Source: Microvirga aerilata (GTDB taxonomy: Bacteria; Pseudomonadota; Alphaproteobacteria; Rhizobiales; Beijerinckiaceae). From it: a stretch of 32,151 bases of DNA. Below the pieces are notes generated by a model. It was not told where the DNA came from and searched no databases. It saw only the letters and a list, made by a program, of their open reading frames with translations. The stretch lies in NCBI RefSeq assembly GCF_016743775.1, contig NZ_JAEQMY010000051.1, positions 1 to 32,151 of the forward strand, in the 5' to 3' direction. Position 1 is the stretch's first letter; each line of letters starts with the position of its first letter. This document shows positions 24,161-31,897 of the stretch, in pieces. Position numbers and translations under genes: made by a program.

Positions 24161-24880
24161 TCATCCGCACTCATGTGAATGGTCATGAGGTGTGGAACAG
24201 CATTCCTGAGAGTTGCCAGAGAATTCCTGAGCAACCGCCTCATCAAGATTGAAATGAGTCACCAGGTCCCGGACCTGCGCACGGGTCAGCAGGTGAGGGT
24301 TGAGTCCATGGAGGAGAAGGCGCAGCTTCGCGGTCTCTTCCAGTTCCTCAGTGGCATAAACAGCAGCTTCCAGATCCTTGCCAGCAACCACCGGGCCATG
24401 ATTGGCCAGAAGCACAGCACTGTATTTCCCTGCGAGCCCGCGGATCGCTTCTGCACCGGCGGCATCTCCCGGTCGATAGTAAGGAACGAGAGCCGTGCGG
24501 CCGACCCGCATGACATAATAGGCCGTCATGGATGGCAGTGCATTGGCAGGGTCGATATCGGGCAGCATCGAGACGGCGACCGAGTGGGTGGAATGCAGAT
24601 GAACGATTGCACCTGCATCCCTGCGGGTCGCATAGAGAGCCGCGTGAAGAGGCAGCTCCTTCGTCGGCGCATCGCCCGAGACAAGGCGTTCATCAGCATC
24701 GAGCCTGCTCAGGCGGGCTGGGTCGAGAAAGCCGAGCGAAGTGTTAGTTGGTGTCGTCAGCCAGCCTCCGTCGCTCAACCGAACCGAGATGTTGCCGGAC
24801 GATCCTGCAGTCAGACCGCGGTCGAAGAGAGATCGCCCGAAAAGGCAGATCGTCTCGCGAAGCTGGCTCTCATCGTTCAT
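24161..24880 (-). CDS. otnC: Class II aldolase/adducin family, 3-oxo-tetronate 4-phosphate decarboxylase
   Basis: A 239-aa class II aldolase-fold enzyme. Zn-binding His residues lie in HLHSTH (94-99) and in ANHGPVV (His161), with Glu75 in KELPLH. GLTAGSSGNISVRL (22-35) is the phosphate-binding segment. OtnC removes CO2 from 3-oxo-tetronate 4-phosphate to give dihydroxyacetone phosphate. E. coli YgbL is about 212 aa; the extra C-terminal residues here end in a Cys/His-rich tail (CCSTPHDHSHECG) that runs up to the otnI start. AAGG precedes the start. It is first after the regulator in the operon. Confidence 0.88.
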   Translation of the reverse strand: MNDESQLRETICLFGRSLFDRGLTAGSSGNISVRLSDGGWLTTPTNTSLGFLDPARLSRLDADERLVSGDAPTKELPLHAALYATRRDAGAIVHLHSTHSVAVSMLPDIDPANALPSMTAYYVMRVGRTALVPYYRPGDAAGAEAIRGLAGKYSAVLLANHGPVVAGKDLEAAVYATEELEETAKLRLLLHGLNPHLLTRAQVRDLVTHFNLDEAVAQEFSGNSQECCSTPHDHSHECG

Positions 24881-24934
24881 ATTGAGGCCTTTGCAGGTTC
24901 AGTGCTGGAAAAGAAAACTGGGTGAGAGCAGAAG

Positions 24935-25624
24935 TCAGATCGCGTTCCTGACGCGTTCCCAGGTTTTTTCCATATGGGTGGTCAGGATCTTCGAGAGGCG
25001 GTCGGCATCGCGCGCTTCCAGGGCGCCGATCATATCTTCATGATCGGCAACCGCGCCGGCCCATTTCTCAGGCCCCTCATTGCCGATGTAGCGAATGCGC
25101 TTCAGACGGGCCTGCAGAACATTGTGCACGGAGACCAGCGCCTCGTTTTTGGAAAGGCGGAGAATAGCCGAGTGGATGCTCTGGTTCAGCTTGAAATAGG
25201 GCAGGCGGTCACGTTTCTCGTACATGTCCATCATGCGGTCATGCAGCTGCCGGACTTCGCGGATTTCGGCGTCCGTGGCATGCTCGCAGGCCAGCCGCCC
25301 CGCAAGGCCCTCGAGATTGCCGAGCACAATCAGGCTGTCATGGACGTCCTTCGCGGAAAACTGTCGGACCACGGCACCTCGTCCGGGTGACAGTTCCAGC
25401 AACCCCTCGCTGACGAGAAACTTGAGGGCCTCCCGCAATGGGGTCCGGGAAACGCCGAGCATTTTGCCGAGGTTGCCCTCGTGAAGCCGGGCCCCCGGGG
25501 TAAGTTCGCCTTCGATGATCATGTCACGCACTCGGGCCACGATGGCGTCGTGAAGCGTGGGGCGGGCGATGGGGCCGCGCGAATCAAAGTCGTCGATCAG
25601 CAGGGCTGTGGCCTCATATGCCAT
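24935..25624 (-). CDS. GntR-family regulator, FCD subfamily (tetronate cluster)
   Basis: A 229-aa regulator. The winged helix spans about residues 22-90 (HEGNLGKMLGVSRTPLREAL, KFLVSEGLLELSPGRGAVV). The FCD domain follows, with conserved acidic and His residues (KLNQSIHSAILRLSKN, VADHEDMIGALEARD). It is read divergently from pdxA2, and the intergenic region holds a perfect GTATGC-A-GCATAC palindrome. It is probably the local regulator of both divergent tetronate operons. The start is supported by GGAAAGAG upstream. It shares architecture but only limited sequence with the GntR at 15126-15866. Confidence 0.9.
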   Translation of the reverse strand: MAYEATALLIDDFDSRGPIARPTLHDAIVARVRDMIIEGELTPGARLHEGNLGKMLGVSRTPLREALKFLVSEGLLELSPGRGAVVRQFSAKDVHDSLIVLGNLEGLAGRLACEHATDAEIREVRQLHDRMMDMYEKRDRLPYFKLNQSIHSAILRLSKNEALVSVHNVLQARLKRIRYIGNEGPEKWAGAVADHEDMIGALEARDADRLSKILTTHMEKTWERVRNAI

Positions 25625-25678
25625 GGCTCTTTCCGTTCTTTGCCGTCTTTTCAGAAATCCTGGCGCGGATTGATCCTC

Positions 25679-25707
25679 TTATACAACCAATTCCTGCATC
25701 GCCGCAA
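25679..25707 (-). promoter_or_regulatory. Possible promoter for GntR-otn operon
   Basis: On the minus strand TTGCGG (25707-25702), a 17-nt spacer, then GTATAA (25684-25679). Both hexamers are moderate matches. The palindrome at 25718-25730 lies just upstream of the -35. Confidence 0.3.
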
Positions 25708-25717
25708 ACAAAATACT

Positions 25718-25730
25718 GTATGCAGCATAC
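25718..25730. promoter_or_regulatory. Candidate operator between GntR and pdxA2
   Basis: GTATGC-A-GCATAC is a perfect 6-bp inverted repeat with a single central base, a layout usual for GntR/FCD operators. It lies in the 163-nt divergent intergenic region. It differs in sequence from the three sites of the left-hand regulon, fitting a separate regulator. Confidence 0.5.
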
Positions 25731-25787
25731 TTGTGTACGAAATATAGGGCTGTTAACGTCCTTACGTCATCCCAAGAAGAGGTTGCC

Positions 25788-26861
25788 GTGAGCGCTCAAT
25801 CGTCATCGATCCCATCAGCAAAGCCGACCGTCGCATGCGCCATGGGCGATCCGGCAGGCATCAGCCCGGAGCTGGCTGCCAAGCTCATCGAAGCTGACGA
25901 ATTCCGTTCCGGCGCGAATCTTGTGATCTTCGGTGACCTTCGCATTCTGGAGCAGGGCGCCAAAGTTGCAGGCATTGGGGTCGACGTTGACGTCGTTGCG
26001 TCTGAGAATGCGATCCCGGATCGCTCGACTCGTCCGGTCTTCGTCAATCTTGGGAATCTCAGCCCTGATCAGGTCGTTCATGCCACGGCCACGCTCGAAG
26101 GCGGCGTGTTCGCGACCGAGAATTTCCGGCGCGCCCTGCTGCTGGCCCAGTCCGGCCGCGCAGATGCGGTGTTCTTCACGCCCTTCAATAAGAAGGCCAT
26201 GCGCTTGGCCTATGAAGGGTACGACGACGAGATCCGCTTCGTGCGCGATGTTCTCAAGACGTCGGTGGCGGCGAGCGAATTCAATGTTCTGGGAAAGACC
26301 TGGAATGCCCGCGTCACCTCACACATTCCGCTGTCGCAGGTAGCCTCAGCCATCTCCGAGAAGGCGATCCTGCGGTCGCTCACGCTGGCGGATCAGTGCA
26401 TGCGTGCTGCTGGCTTCAACCCGCCACGTATCGCGGTGGCAGGCCTAAATCCGCATGCGGGTGACGGCGGCAATTTCGGTACCGAGGAGATCGACATCAT
26501 CGAACCGGCCGTCCGTCAGGCGCAGGCGCAGGGCTTCACCGTGGAGGGTCCGTTCCCATCGGACACCGTCTTCCTGCGCGCAAAGAACGGCGATTTCGAC
26601 GCCGTTCTCACCATGTACCATGATCAGGGGCAGATCGCGATGAAGCTGATGGGCTTTGATCGCGGTGTGACGCTGATCGGCGGCTTCGAATTCCCGATCT
26701 GCACCCCGGCTCACGGGACCGCCTATGAGATCGCTGGGCGCGGCATAGCCAATCTCGGCGCCAGCCGTGAGGCGCTCTCGCTTGCCATCCGCATTGGCAC
26801 CGAGGTGCGCGCCAGCCGCCTAAACGTCGAGCAGCCCAAGTTGTCGGCTGTTAATTCCTAA
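25788..26861 (+). CDS. pdxA2: PdxA-family dehydrogenase (PdxA2, D-threonate/D-erythronate 4-phosphate dehydrogenase type)
   Basis: A 357-aa PdxA-family oxidative decarboxylase. N-terminal CAMGDPAGISPELAAK (residues 17-32), metal-binding His in VTSHIPLSQ, GLNPHAGDGGNFGTEE and TMYHDQGQIAMK, and the C-terminal TPAHGTAYEIAG. PdxA proper makes pyridoxine, but its placement next to a DUF1537 kinase identifies the catabolic PdxA2 type, which converts a tetronate 4-phosphate to DHAP. The start is GTG 25788 with AGAGG upstream; a TTG at 25731 is in frame but lies at the operator. It heads the plus-strand operon divergent from the otn genes. Confidence 0.85.
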   Translation: MSAQSSSIPSAKPTVACAMGDPAGISPELAAKLIEADEFRSGANLVIFGDLRILEQGAKVAGIGVDVDVVASENAIPDRSTRPVFVNLGNLSPDQVVHATATLEGGVFATENFRRALLLAQSGRADAVFFTPFNKKAMRLAYEGYDDEIRFVRDVLKTSVAASEFNVLGKTWNARVTSHIPLSQVASAISEKAILRSLTLADQCMRAAGFNPPRIAVAGLNPHAGDGGNFGTEEIDIIEPAVRQAQAQGFTVEGPFPSDTVFLRAKNGDFDAVLTMYHDQGQIAMKLMGFDRGVTLIGGFEFPICTPAHGTAYEIAGRGIANLGASREALSLAIRIGTEVRASRLNVEQPKLSAVNS

Positions 26862-26918
26862 AACGCCAGTTCCGAAAACCGACGCCATCGGTTGGAAACA
26901 TCACAGGGAGGAAGAACG

Positions 26919-27911
26919 ATGCTTAAGATTTCATGGTTGATCGCTACTGCTATCGCGGTGACATATGGCAGCATGGCGCAGGCGGACTGGAAGCCGGCAA
27001 AACCCGTTGAGTTCATCGTCACGTCAGCCCCTGGCGGCGGCACGGACAACTTCGCCCGCGTCGTGCAGTCTATCATTGCCAAGCATAAACTGATGGAGCA
27101 GCCCATCGTCGTGACCAACAAGGGCGGCGGCAGCGGCGCGGAAGGCTTCATCTATACGAAGGTTGCGACAGGCGACAGCCACAAGCTGACGTTCGGCACG
27201 AACAATGCCTATCTTCTGCCGTACGTGGCGAAGCTCGCGTACAAGCCCGATGAGTTGATCCCGGTGGCGGCCATGGCTCTCGACGAGTTCCTGCTGTGGG
27301 TCAAGGCAGATGCGCCTTACAAGGACGCTAAAAGCTATATTGAGGCAGTCAAGGCAAAGCCCGACACGTTCAAGATGGGTGGCAGTCAGTCCAAGGATAC
27401 GGATCAGACCCTCACCAGCCTGATCCAGGATGCGACGGGCGCCAAGTTCATCTACGTCCCCTTCCAGGGCGGCGGTGCGGCCGGCGTGCAGCTTGCCGGA
27501 GGCCACATCGACTCGAATACCAACAACCCAAATGAGAATGCGGGTCAGTGGAAAGCTGGAGCGATCACCCCGCTCTGCGTGTTCAGCCCGACACGCCTGC
27601 AGGGCGGCGTCAAGGTGACGGCCACCATGGGCTGGTCGGACATCCCGACCTGCAAGGAAGCCGGCATCCCGATCGACCAGTTCCAAATGCCTCGCACCGT
27701 ATGGCTGCCGGGAGGGGTTCCTGCTGACGCAGTCGCGTTCTATGCCGATATCCTCAAGAAGGTGAGCCAGACGCCCGAGTGGAAGGAATACATCGAGCGC
27801 ACGTCCCAAACCGATCGATTTCTGACCGGTCAGGATCTGAGGACCTTCATCGCCTCCGATGATGCCAAGAACCGCAAGGTCTTCGAACAGGAGGGCTGGA
27901 TCGCCCGCTAA
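26919..27911 (+). CDS. tctC: Tripartite tricarboxylate transporter substrate-binding protein, TctC/Bug family
   Basis: A 330-aa periplasmic binding protein with a Sec signal (MLKISWLIATAIAVTYGSMA, cleavage near AQA-DW). The Bug-family ligand loops VTSAPGGGTDNFARVV and VTNKGGGSGAEGF are present, as well as KFIYVPFQGGGAAGVQLAGG. The start at 26919 is supported by AGGGAGGA. It is followed by a perfect hairpin and then tctB and tctA. Neighbouring genes suggest it binds a tetronate such as threonate or erythronate. Confidence 0.92.
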   Translation: MLKISWLIATAIAVTYGSMAQADWKPAKPVEFIVTSAPGGGTDNFARVVQSIIAKHKLMEQPIVVTNKGGGSGAEGFIYTKVATGDSHKLTFGTNNAYLLPYVAKLAYKPDELIPVAAMALDEFLLWVKADAPYKDAKSYIEAVKAKPDTFKMGGSQSKDTDQTLTSLIQDATGAKFIYVPFQGGGAAGVQLAGGHIDSNTNNPNENAGQWKAGAITPLCVFSPTRLQGGVKVTATMGWSDIPTCKEAGIPIDQFQMPRTVWLPGGVPADAVAFYADILKKVSQTPEWKEYIERTSQTDRFLTGQDLRTFIASDDAKNRKVFEQEGWIAR

Positions 27912-27926
27912 CTGAAACGGCTCCAG

Positions 27927-27952
27927 GGCTGACGGATTTCCATCCGTCAGCC
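27927..27952 (+). promoter_or_regulatory. Stem-loop between tctC and tctB
   Basis: GGCTGACGGAT-TTCC-ATCCGTCAGCC is a perfect 11-bp stem with a 4-nt loop, 15 nt after the tctC stop, followed by the pyrimidine-rich TCTCTTCC. It is well placed to stabilise the tctC message or to attenuate read-through into tctBA. Confidence 0.7.
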
Positions 27953-27991
27953 TCTCTTCCATGCGGCGTTCATCAGACCGGGACGGACACC

Positions 27992-28471
27992 ATGATTTCT
28001 CGTTATACGGCTGAGATCGGAACTGCGACACTGACGGCAGGCCTGGGACTTGCTGCCGTGATCGGCGCTCTCGAATTCGGGATCGGCTGGGGTGACGCAG
28101 GACCGGAGTCAGGAGCTTTTCCGTTCTATATCGGCCTGCTGGTCGTTGCCGCCAGCATCGGGACTTTGACTCAGGCAACAGTTGGCCGACATGGATTGCA
28201 ATCGGTCTTCCTTCATAAGGAGGAGGCAAAACGTGTGGCATCGTTCTTCCTGCCGATGCTCGCCTTCGTGGTGGTGGCGCGTCTCCTCGGCCTGTATGTG
28301 GCGACGGCGCTCTACCTCGCTCTCGTCATGTGGGTACAGGGCAAATACCGCCTCGTCATATCCGTTACTTCAGGCATCGCTGCGGCTGTCATCTTTTATT
28401 TCGTGCTCGAAGTCGCCTTCCAGGTTCCTCTCCTGAAGGGTCCGCTCGAAGCTGCTCTGGGCCTCTACTAG
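27992..28471 (+). CDS. tctB: Tripartite tricarboxylate transporter small membrane subunit, TctB family
   Basis: A 159-aa membrane protein with four predicted helices: LTAGLGLAAVIGALEFGIG, FPFYIGLLVVAASIGTLT, ASFFLPMLAFVVVARLLGLY plus VATALYLALVMWVQ, and VISVTSGIAAAVIFYFVLEV. The GPESGAFPFYIGLL segment is the usual TctB loop between helices one and two. It lies between tctC and tctA as in all TTT operons. Confidence 0.88.
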   Translation: MISRYTAEIGTATLTAGLGLAAVIGALEFGIGWGDAGPESGAFPFYIGLLVVAASIGTLTQATVGRHGLQSVFLHKEEAKRVASFFLPMLAFVVVARLLGLYVATALYLALVMWVQGKYRLVISVTSGIAAAVIFYFVLEVAFQVPLLKGPLEAALGLY

Positions 28472-28496
28472 GCTCAAATCCTGACGGAGATAGGTC

Positions 28497-30011
28497 GTGG
28501 AAAATTTCGCATCACTCCTTCATGGCTTTGGCGTTGCGCTGACAACCTACCACGTCATGCTGATGATGATCGGCGTGTTTCTGGGCATTCTCGTCGGCGT
28601 TCTGCCGGGTCTCGGGGCTCCCAATGGCGTTTCGCTGCTGCTGCCGCTGACCTTCACCATGGATCCGGTCGCAGCGATCATCCTACTCACCAGCATGTAT
28701 TGGGGAGCACTTTTTGGCGGATCGACAACCTCGATCCTCTTCAACATTCCAGGCGAGCCGTCATCCGTTGCCACAACGTTCGACGGGTATCCCATGGCCC
28801 GGCAAGGGCAGGCGACGCAGGCGTTGACTCTCGCATTCTTGTCGGCGGGCTTCGGCGCTCTGGTGGGCGTGATCCTGATCACTGTGCTGTCATCGTGGGT
28901 GGCGAAGTTCGCCCTTCGCTTCAGCTCGCCGGAATATTTCGCGGTCTATTTCCTGGCCTTCGCCAGCTTCATCGGACTTGGCGCCGCATCTCCGTTGAAG
29001 ACCATCGTCTCCATGGGCCTCGGATTTGCTTTCGCGGCAGTCGGCATGGACACGGTCTCGGGCGGCCTGCGCCTCACCTACGGGTTTAACGAACTTTTGT
29101 CCGGCATCAGCTTCCTCATCGCGGTGATCGGCCTGTTCGGCATCGGCGAGCTCATGCTCACGATAGAGGAGGGGCTGCGCTTCGACGGTATCCAGGCGCG
29201 GGTCAAGATCCGCGACGTCTTCAAGACCATCGCGACCCTGCCGCGCTACTGGGTGACGCTCCTGCGCAGCGCCGCCGTGGGGTGCTGGATGGGCATCACC
29301 CCCGGCGGACCGACCGCGGCCTCCTTCATGAGCTATGGTCTGGCCAAGCGCCTCTCCCGCCGTAAGGAAGGTTTCGGACAGGGTGAGCCGGAGGGCGTAG
29401 TTGCTCCGGAGACAGCGGACCACGCTGCCGGAAGCAGCGCCATCCTGCCCATGCTCGCTCTTGGTGTGCCCGGTTCTGCAACGGCGGCCGTGATGATGGG
29501 GGGCTTGATGATCTGGGGTCTCAATCCGGGACCGATGCTGTTCGTCGAGCGACCGGACTTCGTTTGGGGTCTGATCGCCAGCATGTATCTCGGCAACATC
29601 GTGGCCGTGCTCATGGTGCTTGCCACCATTCCGCTCTTCGCCTCGATCCTGCGCATTCCCTTCGCTATCATCGGCCCCGTGATCGTGGTTGTGTGCTTCA
29701 TCGGCGCCTATACGGTCGCGGGCCGGCCATTCGACCTCTGGCTGGCTCTGGCCTTCGGTGTGGTGGGATATCTGTTCAAGAAGCTGGATTACCCGATCGC
29801 GCCGCTCGTGCTGGCGATGGTGCTTGGCGACAAGGCTGAGGATGCTTTCCGCCAGTCCATGATCATGTCGCGGGGCTCGCTGTCGATCTTCTGGTCCAAC
29901 GGTCTTGTTGCGACGCTGATGCTGATCGGCCTTGCGCTTGCCCTCGGGCCGCTCCTGAGCACCATGCTGGGTCGGGTTGGAAAGCCCAAAGGCTCATCCG
30001 TGGTTGCTTGA
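28497..30011 (+). CDS. tctA: Tripartite tricarboxylate transporter large membrane subunit, TctA family
   Basis: A 504-aa permease, the standard TctA length, with about 12 helices. Conserved motifs: GVLPGLGAPNGVSLLLPLTF near residue 36 and GGSTTSILFNIPGEPSSVA near residue 75, repeated in the second half as GITPGGPTAASFMSYG and LGVPGSATAAVMMGG. The GTG start at 28497 has GGAGATAGG upstream. It forms the channel of the importer with TctB. Confidence 0.93.
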   Translation: MENFASLLHGFGVALTTYHVMLMMIGVFLGILVGVLPGLGAPNGVSLLLPLTFTMDPVAAIILLTSMYWGALFGGSTTSILFNIPGEPSSVATTFDGYPMARQGQATQALTLAFLSAGFGALVGVILITVLSSWVAKFALRFSSPEYFAVYFLAFASFIGLGAASPLKTIVSMGLGFAFAAVGMDTVSGGLRLTYGFNELLSGISFLIAVIGLFGIGELMLTIEEGLRFDGIQARVKIRDVFKTIATLPRYWVTLLRSAAVGCWMGITPGGPTAASFMSYGLAKRLSRRKEGFGQGEPEGVVAPETADHAAGSSAILPMLALGVPGSATAAVMMGGLMIWGLNPGPMLFVERPDFVWGLIASMYLGNIVAVLMVLATIPLFASILRIPFAIIGPVIVVVCFIGAYTVAGRPFDLWLALAFGVVGYLFKKLDYPIAPLVLAMVLGDKAEDAFRQSMIMSRGSLSIFWSNGLVATLMLIGLALALGPLLSTMLGRVGKPKGSSVVA

Positions 30012-30071
30012 GCCTAGCGTAAAAGAAGGCCCGCTCGGATATCTGGTGGGCCACCCTTGAAGGAGTTTTCG

Positions 30072-30953
30072 ATGGCGGCATCCACTTCCGTGAATGTGGC
30101 GATCCTTGGCATTGGCCTCATGGGCTCGCGTCAGGCGAAGCGATTGCTGGATGCCGGCTATCCGCTAACCGTTTGGAACCGGTCGCGCGAGAAAGCTGAG
30201 GTGCTTGCGGCTTCTGGTGCTCACGTGATGGATACCGCGCCTGAAGCCGTGAGCAGCGCTGACGTTGTGATCCTGATGCTGGAGAATGGCAGGATCGTCA
30301 CGGACGTGCTCTTCTCGCAAGGCGTGGCGGAATCTCTGAAACCGGGTGCCATCCTGATCGACATGAGCTCCATCAAGCCCGCCGAGGCACAGGAGCATGC
30401 GAAGTATCTCAAAGAGCGTGACGTCCATCACATCGATGCGCCTGTCTCTGGGGGAACGCATGGGGCGGAGCAGGGGACCCTGGCTATCATGGCCGGCGGT
30501 GAGGCCGAGGTTTTCGGCCGTGTTGAGCCGATCCTGAAGGTCATGGGTAGACCTGTTCATGTGGGGCCGCACGGGGCAGGGCAACTCGCGAAACTTGCCA
30601 ACCAGATCATCGTCGGCGTGACCATCGGTGCCGTTGCCGAGGCACTTCTGCTGGCCCAGCGGGGAGGCGCCGATCCAGCCAAAGTCCGTGAGGCTCTTCG
30701 TGGAGGGTTCGCCGAAAGCCGCATCCTCGAACTTCACGGTCAGCGCATGGTCGAGCGCGACTTCATTACGAAAGGCCGTTCGATCACGCATCTCAAGGAT
30801 CTTGACAATGCACTGGATGCTGCAGAAGAGATCGCTCTGGATATTCTGCCATATACCGCACTGACGGCAGACCTCTTCCGAAGCCTAATTGAGAATGCAG
30901 GCGATCTTGATCACAGCGGATTGCTCGTCGAACTCGAACGCCGCAATGCTTGA
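30072..30953 (+). CDS. ltnD: NAD-binding beta-hydroxyacid dehydrogenase, LtnD-like (tetronate dehydrogenase)
   Basis: A 293-aa member of the 3-hydroxyisobutyrate dehydrogenase family. Rossmann motif AILGIGLMGSRQA (residues 10-22), DAPVSGGTHGAEQGTLAIM, catalytic Lys in GAGQLAKLANQ, and ITHLKDLDNAL in the C-terminal domain. In tetronate clusters this family member (LtnD/YgbJ) oxidises L-threonate at C2. The start at 30072 has AAGGAG 6 nt upstream; 30057 is the longer option. A 7-bp hairpin (one G-U pair, about 30028-30052) lies between tctA and this gene. The exact stereochemistry of the substrate cannot be read from sequence. Confidence 0.82.
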   Translation: MAASTSVNVAILGIGLMGSRQAKRLLDAGYPLTVWNRSREKAEVLAASGAHVMDTAPEAVSSADVVILMLENGRIVTDVLFSQGVAESLKPGAILIDMSSIKPAEAQEHAKYLKERDVHHIDAPVSGGTHGAEQGTLAIMAGGEAEVFGRVEPILKVMGRPVHVGPHGAGQLAKLANQIIVGVTIGAVAEALLLAQRGGADPAKVREALRGGFAESRILELHGQRMVERDFITKGRSITHLKDLDNALDAAEEIALDILPYTALTADLFRSLIENAGDLDHSGLLVELERRNA

Positions 30954-30996
30954 ACTTTATAGCTCGCATAAGGTTGACCTTTCGAAATTTCAGTGA

Positions 30997-31233
30997 CAGA
31001 TCCGAATTGTTGGCGGGGCCGTAGAGCTCGACACGACGATCGGGCTTGCCAGGGACGGCATGACCATGATCTGCGTCACCCATGAAATGGGTTTCGCCCG
31101 CCAAGTCGCAGATCGTGTGATCTTTATGGCGGACGGCCAGATAGTGGAAGAGGCGGAGCCGAACACCTTCTTTCGCGACCCGCAACATCCGCGGACACGT
31201 GCCTTCCTGGGTGAAATCCTGGCGCATCACTAG
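30997..31233 (+). pseudogene. C-terminal fragment of a polar amino-acid ABC transporter ATPase
   Basis: The frame after TGA 30994 reads GLARDGMTMICVTHEMGFAR, then DRVIFMADGQIVEEAEP and DPQHPRTRAFLGEIL, ending at TAG 31231. This is the D-loop/H-loop (THEMGFAR) and C-terminus of GlnQ/HisP-type ATPases. The Walker A, signature and Walker B parts are absent, so it is only the last third. There is no ribosome site. It marks a recombination junction between the tetronate cluster and a different operon that included aroQ. Confidence 0.8.
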
Positions 31234-31273
31234 GTCGCATTCCTCTCAAGCGCTGTACTGCAAAGGAACTCTT

Positions 31274-31723
31274 ATGAGCCGCCTCGTTTACGTATTGAAC
31301 GGACCTAATCTTAATCTTCTGGGCAAACGCCAGCCGCATATCTATGGCCATGAAACCCTTGCCGATGTCGAAGCCGAGTGCCGGAAAGTCGCCGACGAAC
31401 TTCGGCTCGACATCCAGTTTCACCAGAGCAACCGCGAGTACGAGATCATCGACTGGGTCCACGAGGCGCGGGAGGTTGCTGGTGGTATCGCCATCAACCC
31501 AGCCGCATTCACCCACACATCGGTTGCGATCCTGGACGCACTGAACACCTTCGAGGGCCCAGTCATCGAGATCCATATCTCGAATGTCCACAAACGTGAG
31601 GCGTTCAGGCATCACTCCTTCGTCTCTACCCGTGCCGACGGCGTCATTGCCGGGTTCGGAACGCAGGGCTACACCCTCGCGCTGCGCCGGCTGGCGCGGC
31701 TTATCGACGAGAAGACCTCATGA
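31274..31723 (+). CDS. aroQ: Type II 3-dehydroquinate dehydratase
   Basis: A 149-aa type II dehydroquinase, normal length. Active-site elements are intact: LNGPNLNLLGKRQPHIYG with Arg19 and Tyr24, INPAAFTHTSVAILDAL with Asn75 and His81, and IEIHISNVHKREAFRHHS with His101 and Arg112. The usual QSNxEGxLID loop reads QSNREYEIID. The start at 31274 has AAAGGA upstream. Its stop overlaps the start of a truncated Gfo/Idh gene (ATGA). Flanked by an ABC ATPase tail and that gene, it probably came from a quinate/shikimate-type catabolic operon and not from the biosynthetic locus. Confidence 0.92.
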   Translation: MSRLVYVLNGPNLNLLGKRQPHIYGHETLADVEAECRKVADELRLDIQFHQSNREYEIIDWVHEAREVAGGIAINPAAFTHTSVAILDALNTFEGPVIEIHISNVHKREAFRHHSFVSTRADGVIAGFGTQGYTLALRRLARLIDEKTS

Positions 31724-31860
31724 CGGTCGCGGACAGTCTGTTGCAGCCCGTCAATTTGGCGGTGCTTGGCGCTGGGCCGATTGGCAAGCGGCACATCGAG
31801 CATGTGCTGTTCCAGCCTGACGCCAATCTGATGGCCATCGTAGAGGCATCGTCAAATTAA
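31720..31860 (+). pseudogene. Gfo/Idh/MocA-family oxidoreductase, truncated by IS6 end
   Basis: Starts at ATG 31720 overlapping the aroQ stop and encodes PVNLAVLGAGPIGKRHIEHV then QPDANLMAIVE, the first beta-alpha-beta of a Gfo/Idh/MocA dehydrogenase. The frame ends after 46 codons at TAA 31858, inside an IS6-like terminal sequence that begins near 31845. Most of the gene (typically over 300 codons) is missing. Confidence 0.75.
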
Positions 31861-31862
31861 CG
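31845..31862. repeat. Probable terminal repeat of an IS6-family element
   Basis: GGCATCGTCAAATTAACG resembles the IS6-type ends at 19856-19872 and 20578-20594 (CTGTCAA-TTGAC core) and sits at the point where the Gfo/Idh homology stops. The matching transposase C-terminus is read towards it from the right. Confidence 0.5.
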
Positions 31863-31897
31863 ACATGAGACAGGTCTAACCCTTCCGGAGCGTCAGA

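Noticed and set aside
24179..24925. Plus-strand 248-codon ORF opposite otnC
   Set aside because: Exact antisense of otnC, which has all class II aldolase motifs; the opposite frame has none.
27024..28241. Minus-strand 405-codon ORF across tctC and tctB
   Set aside because: Long only because GC-rich codons on the sense strand avoid antisense stops; it crosses two real genes and an intergenic hairpin.
28890..29423. Minus-strand 177-codon ORF inside tctA
   Set aside because: Antisense shadow of TctA, with highly charged low-complexity composition.
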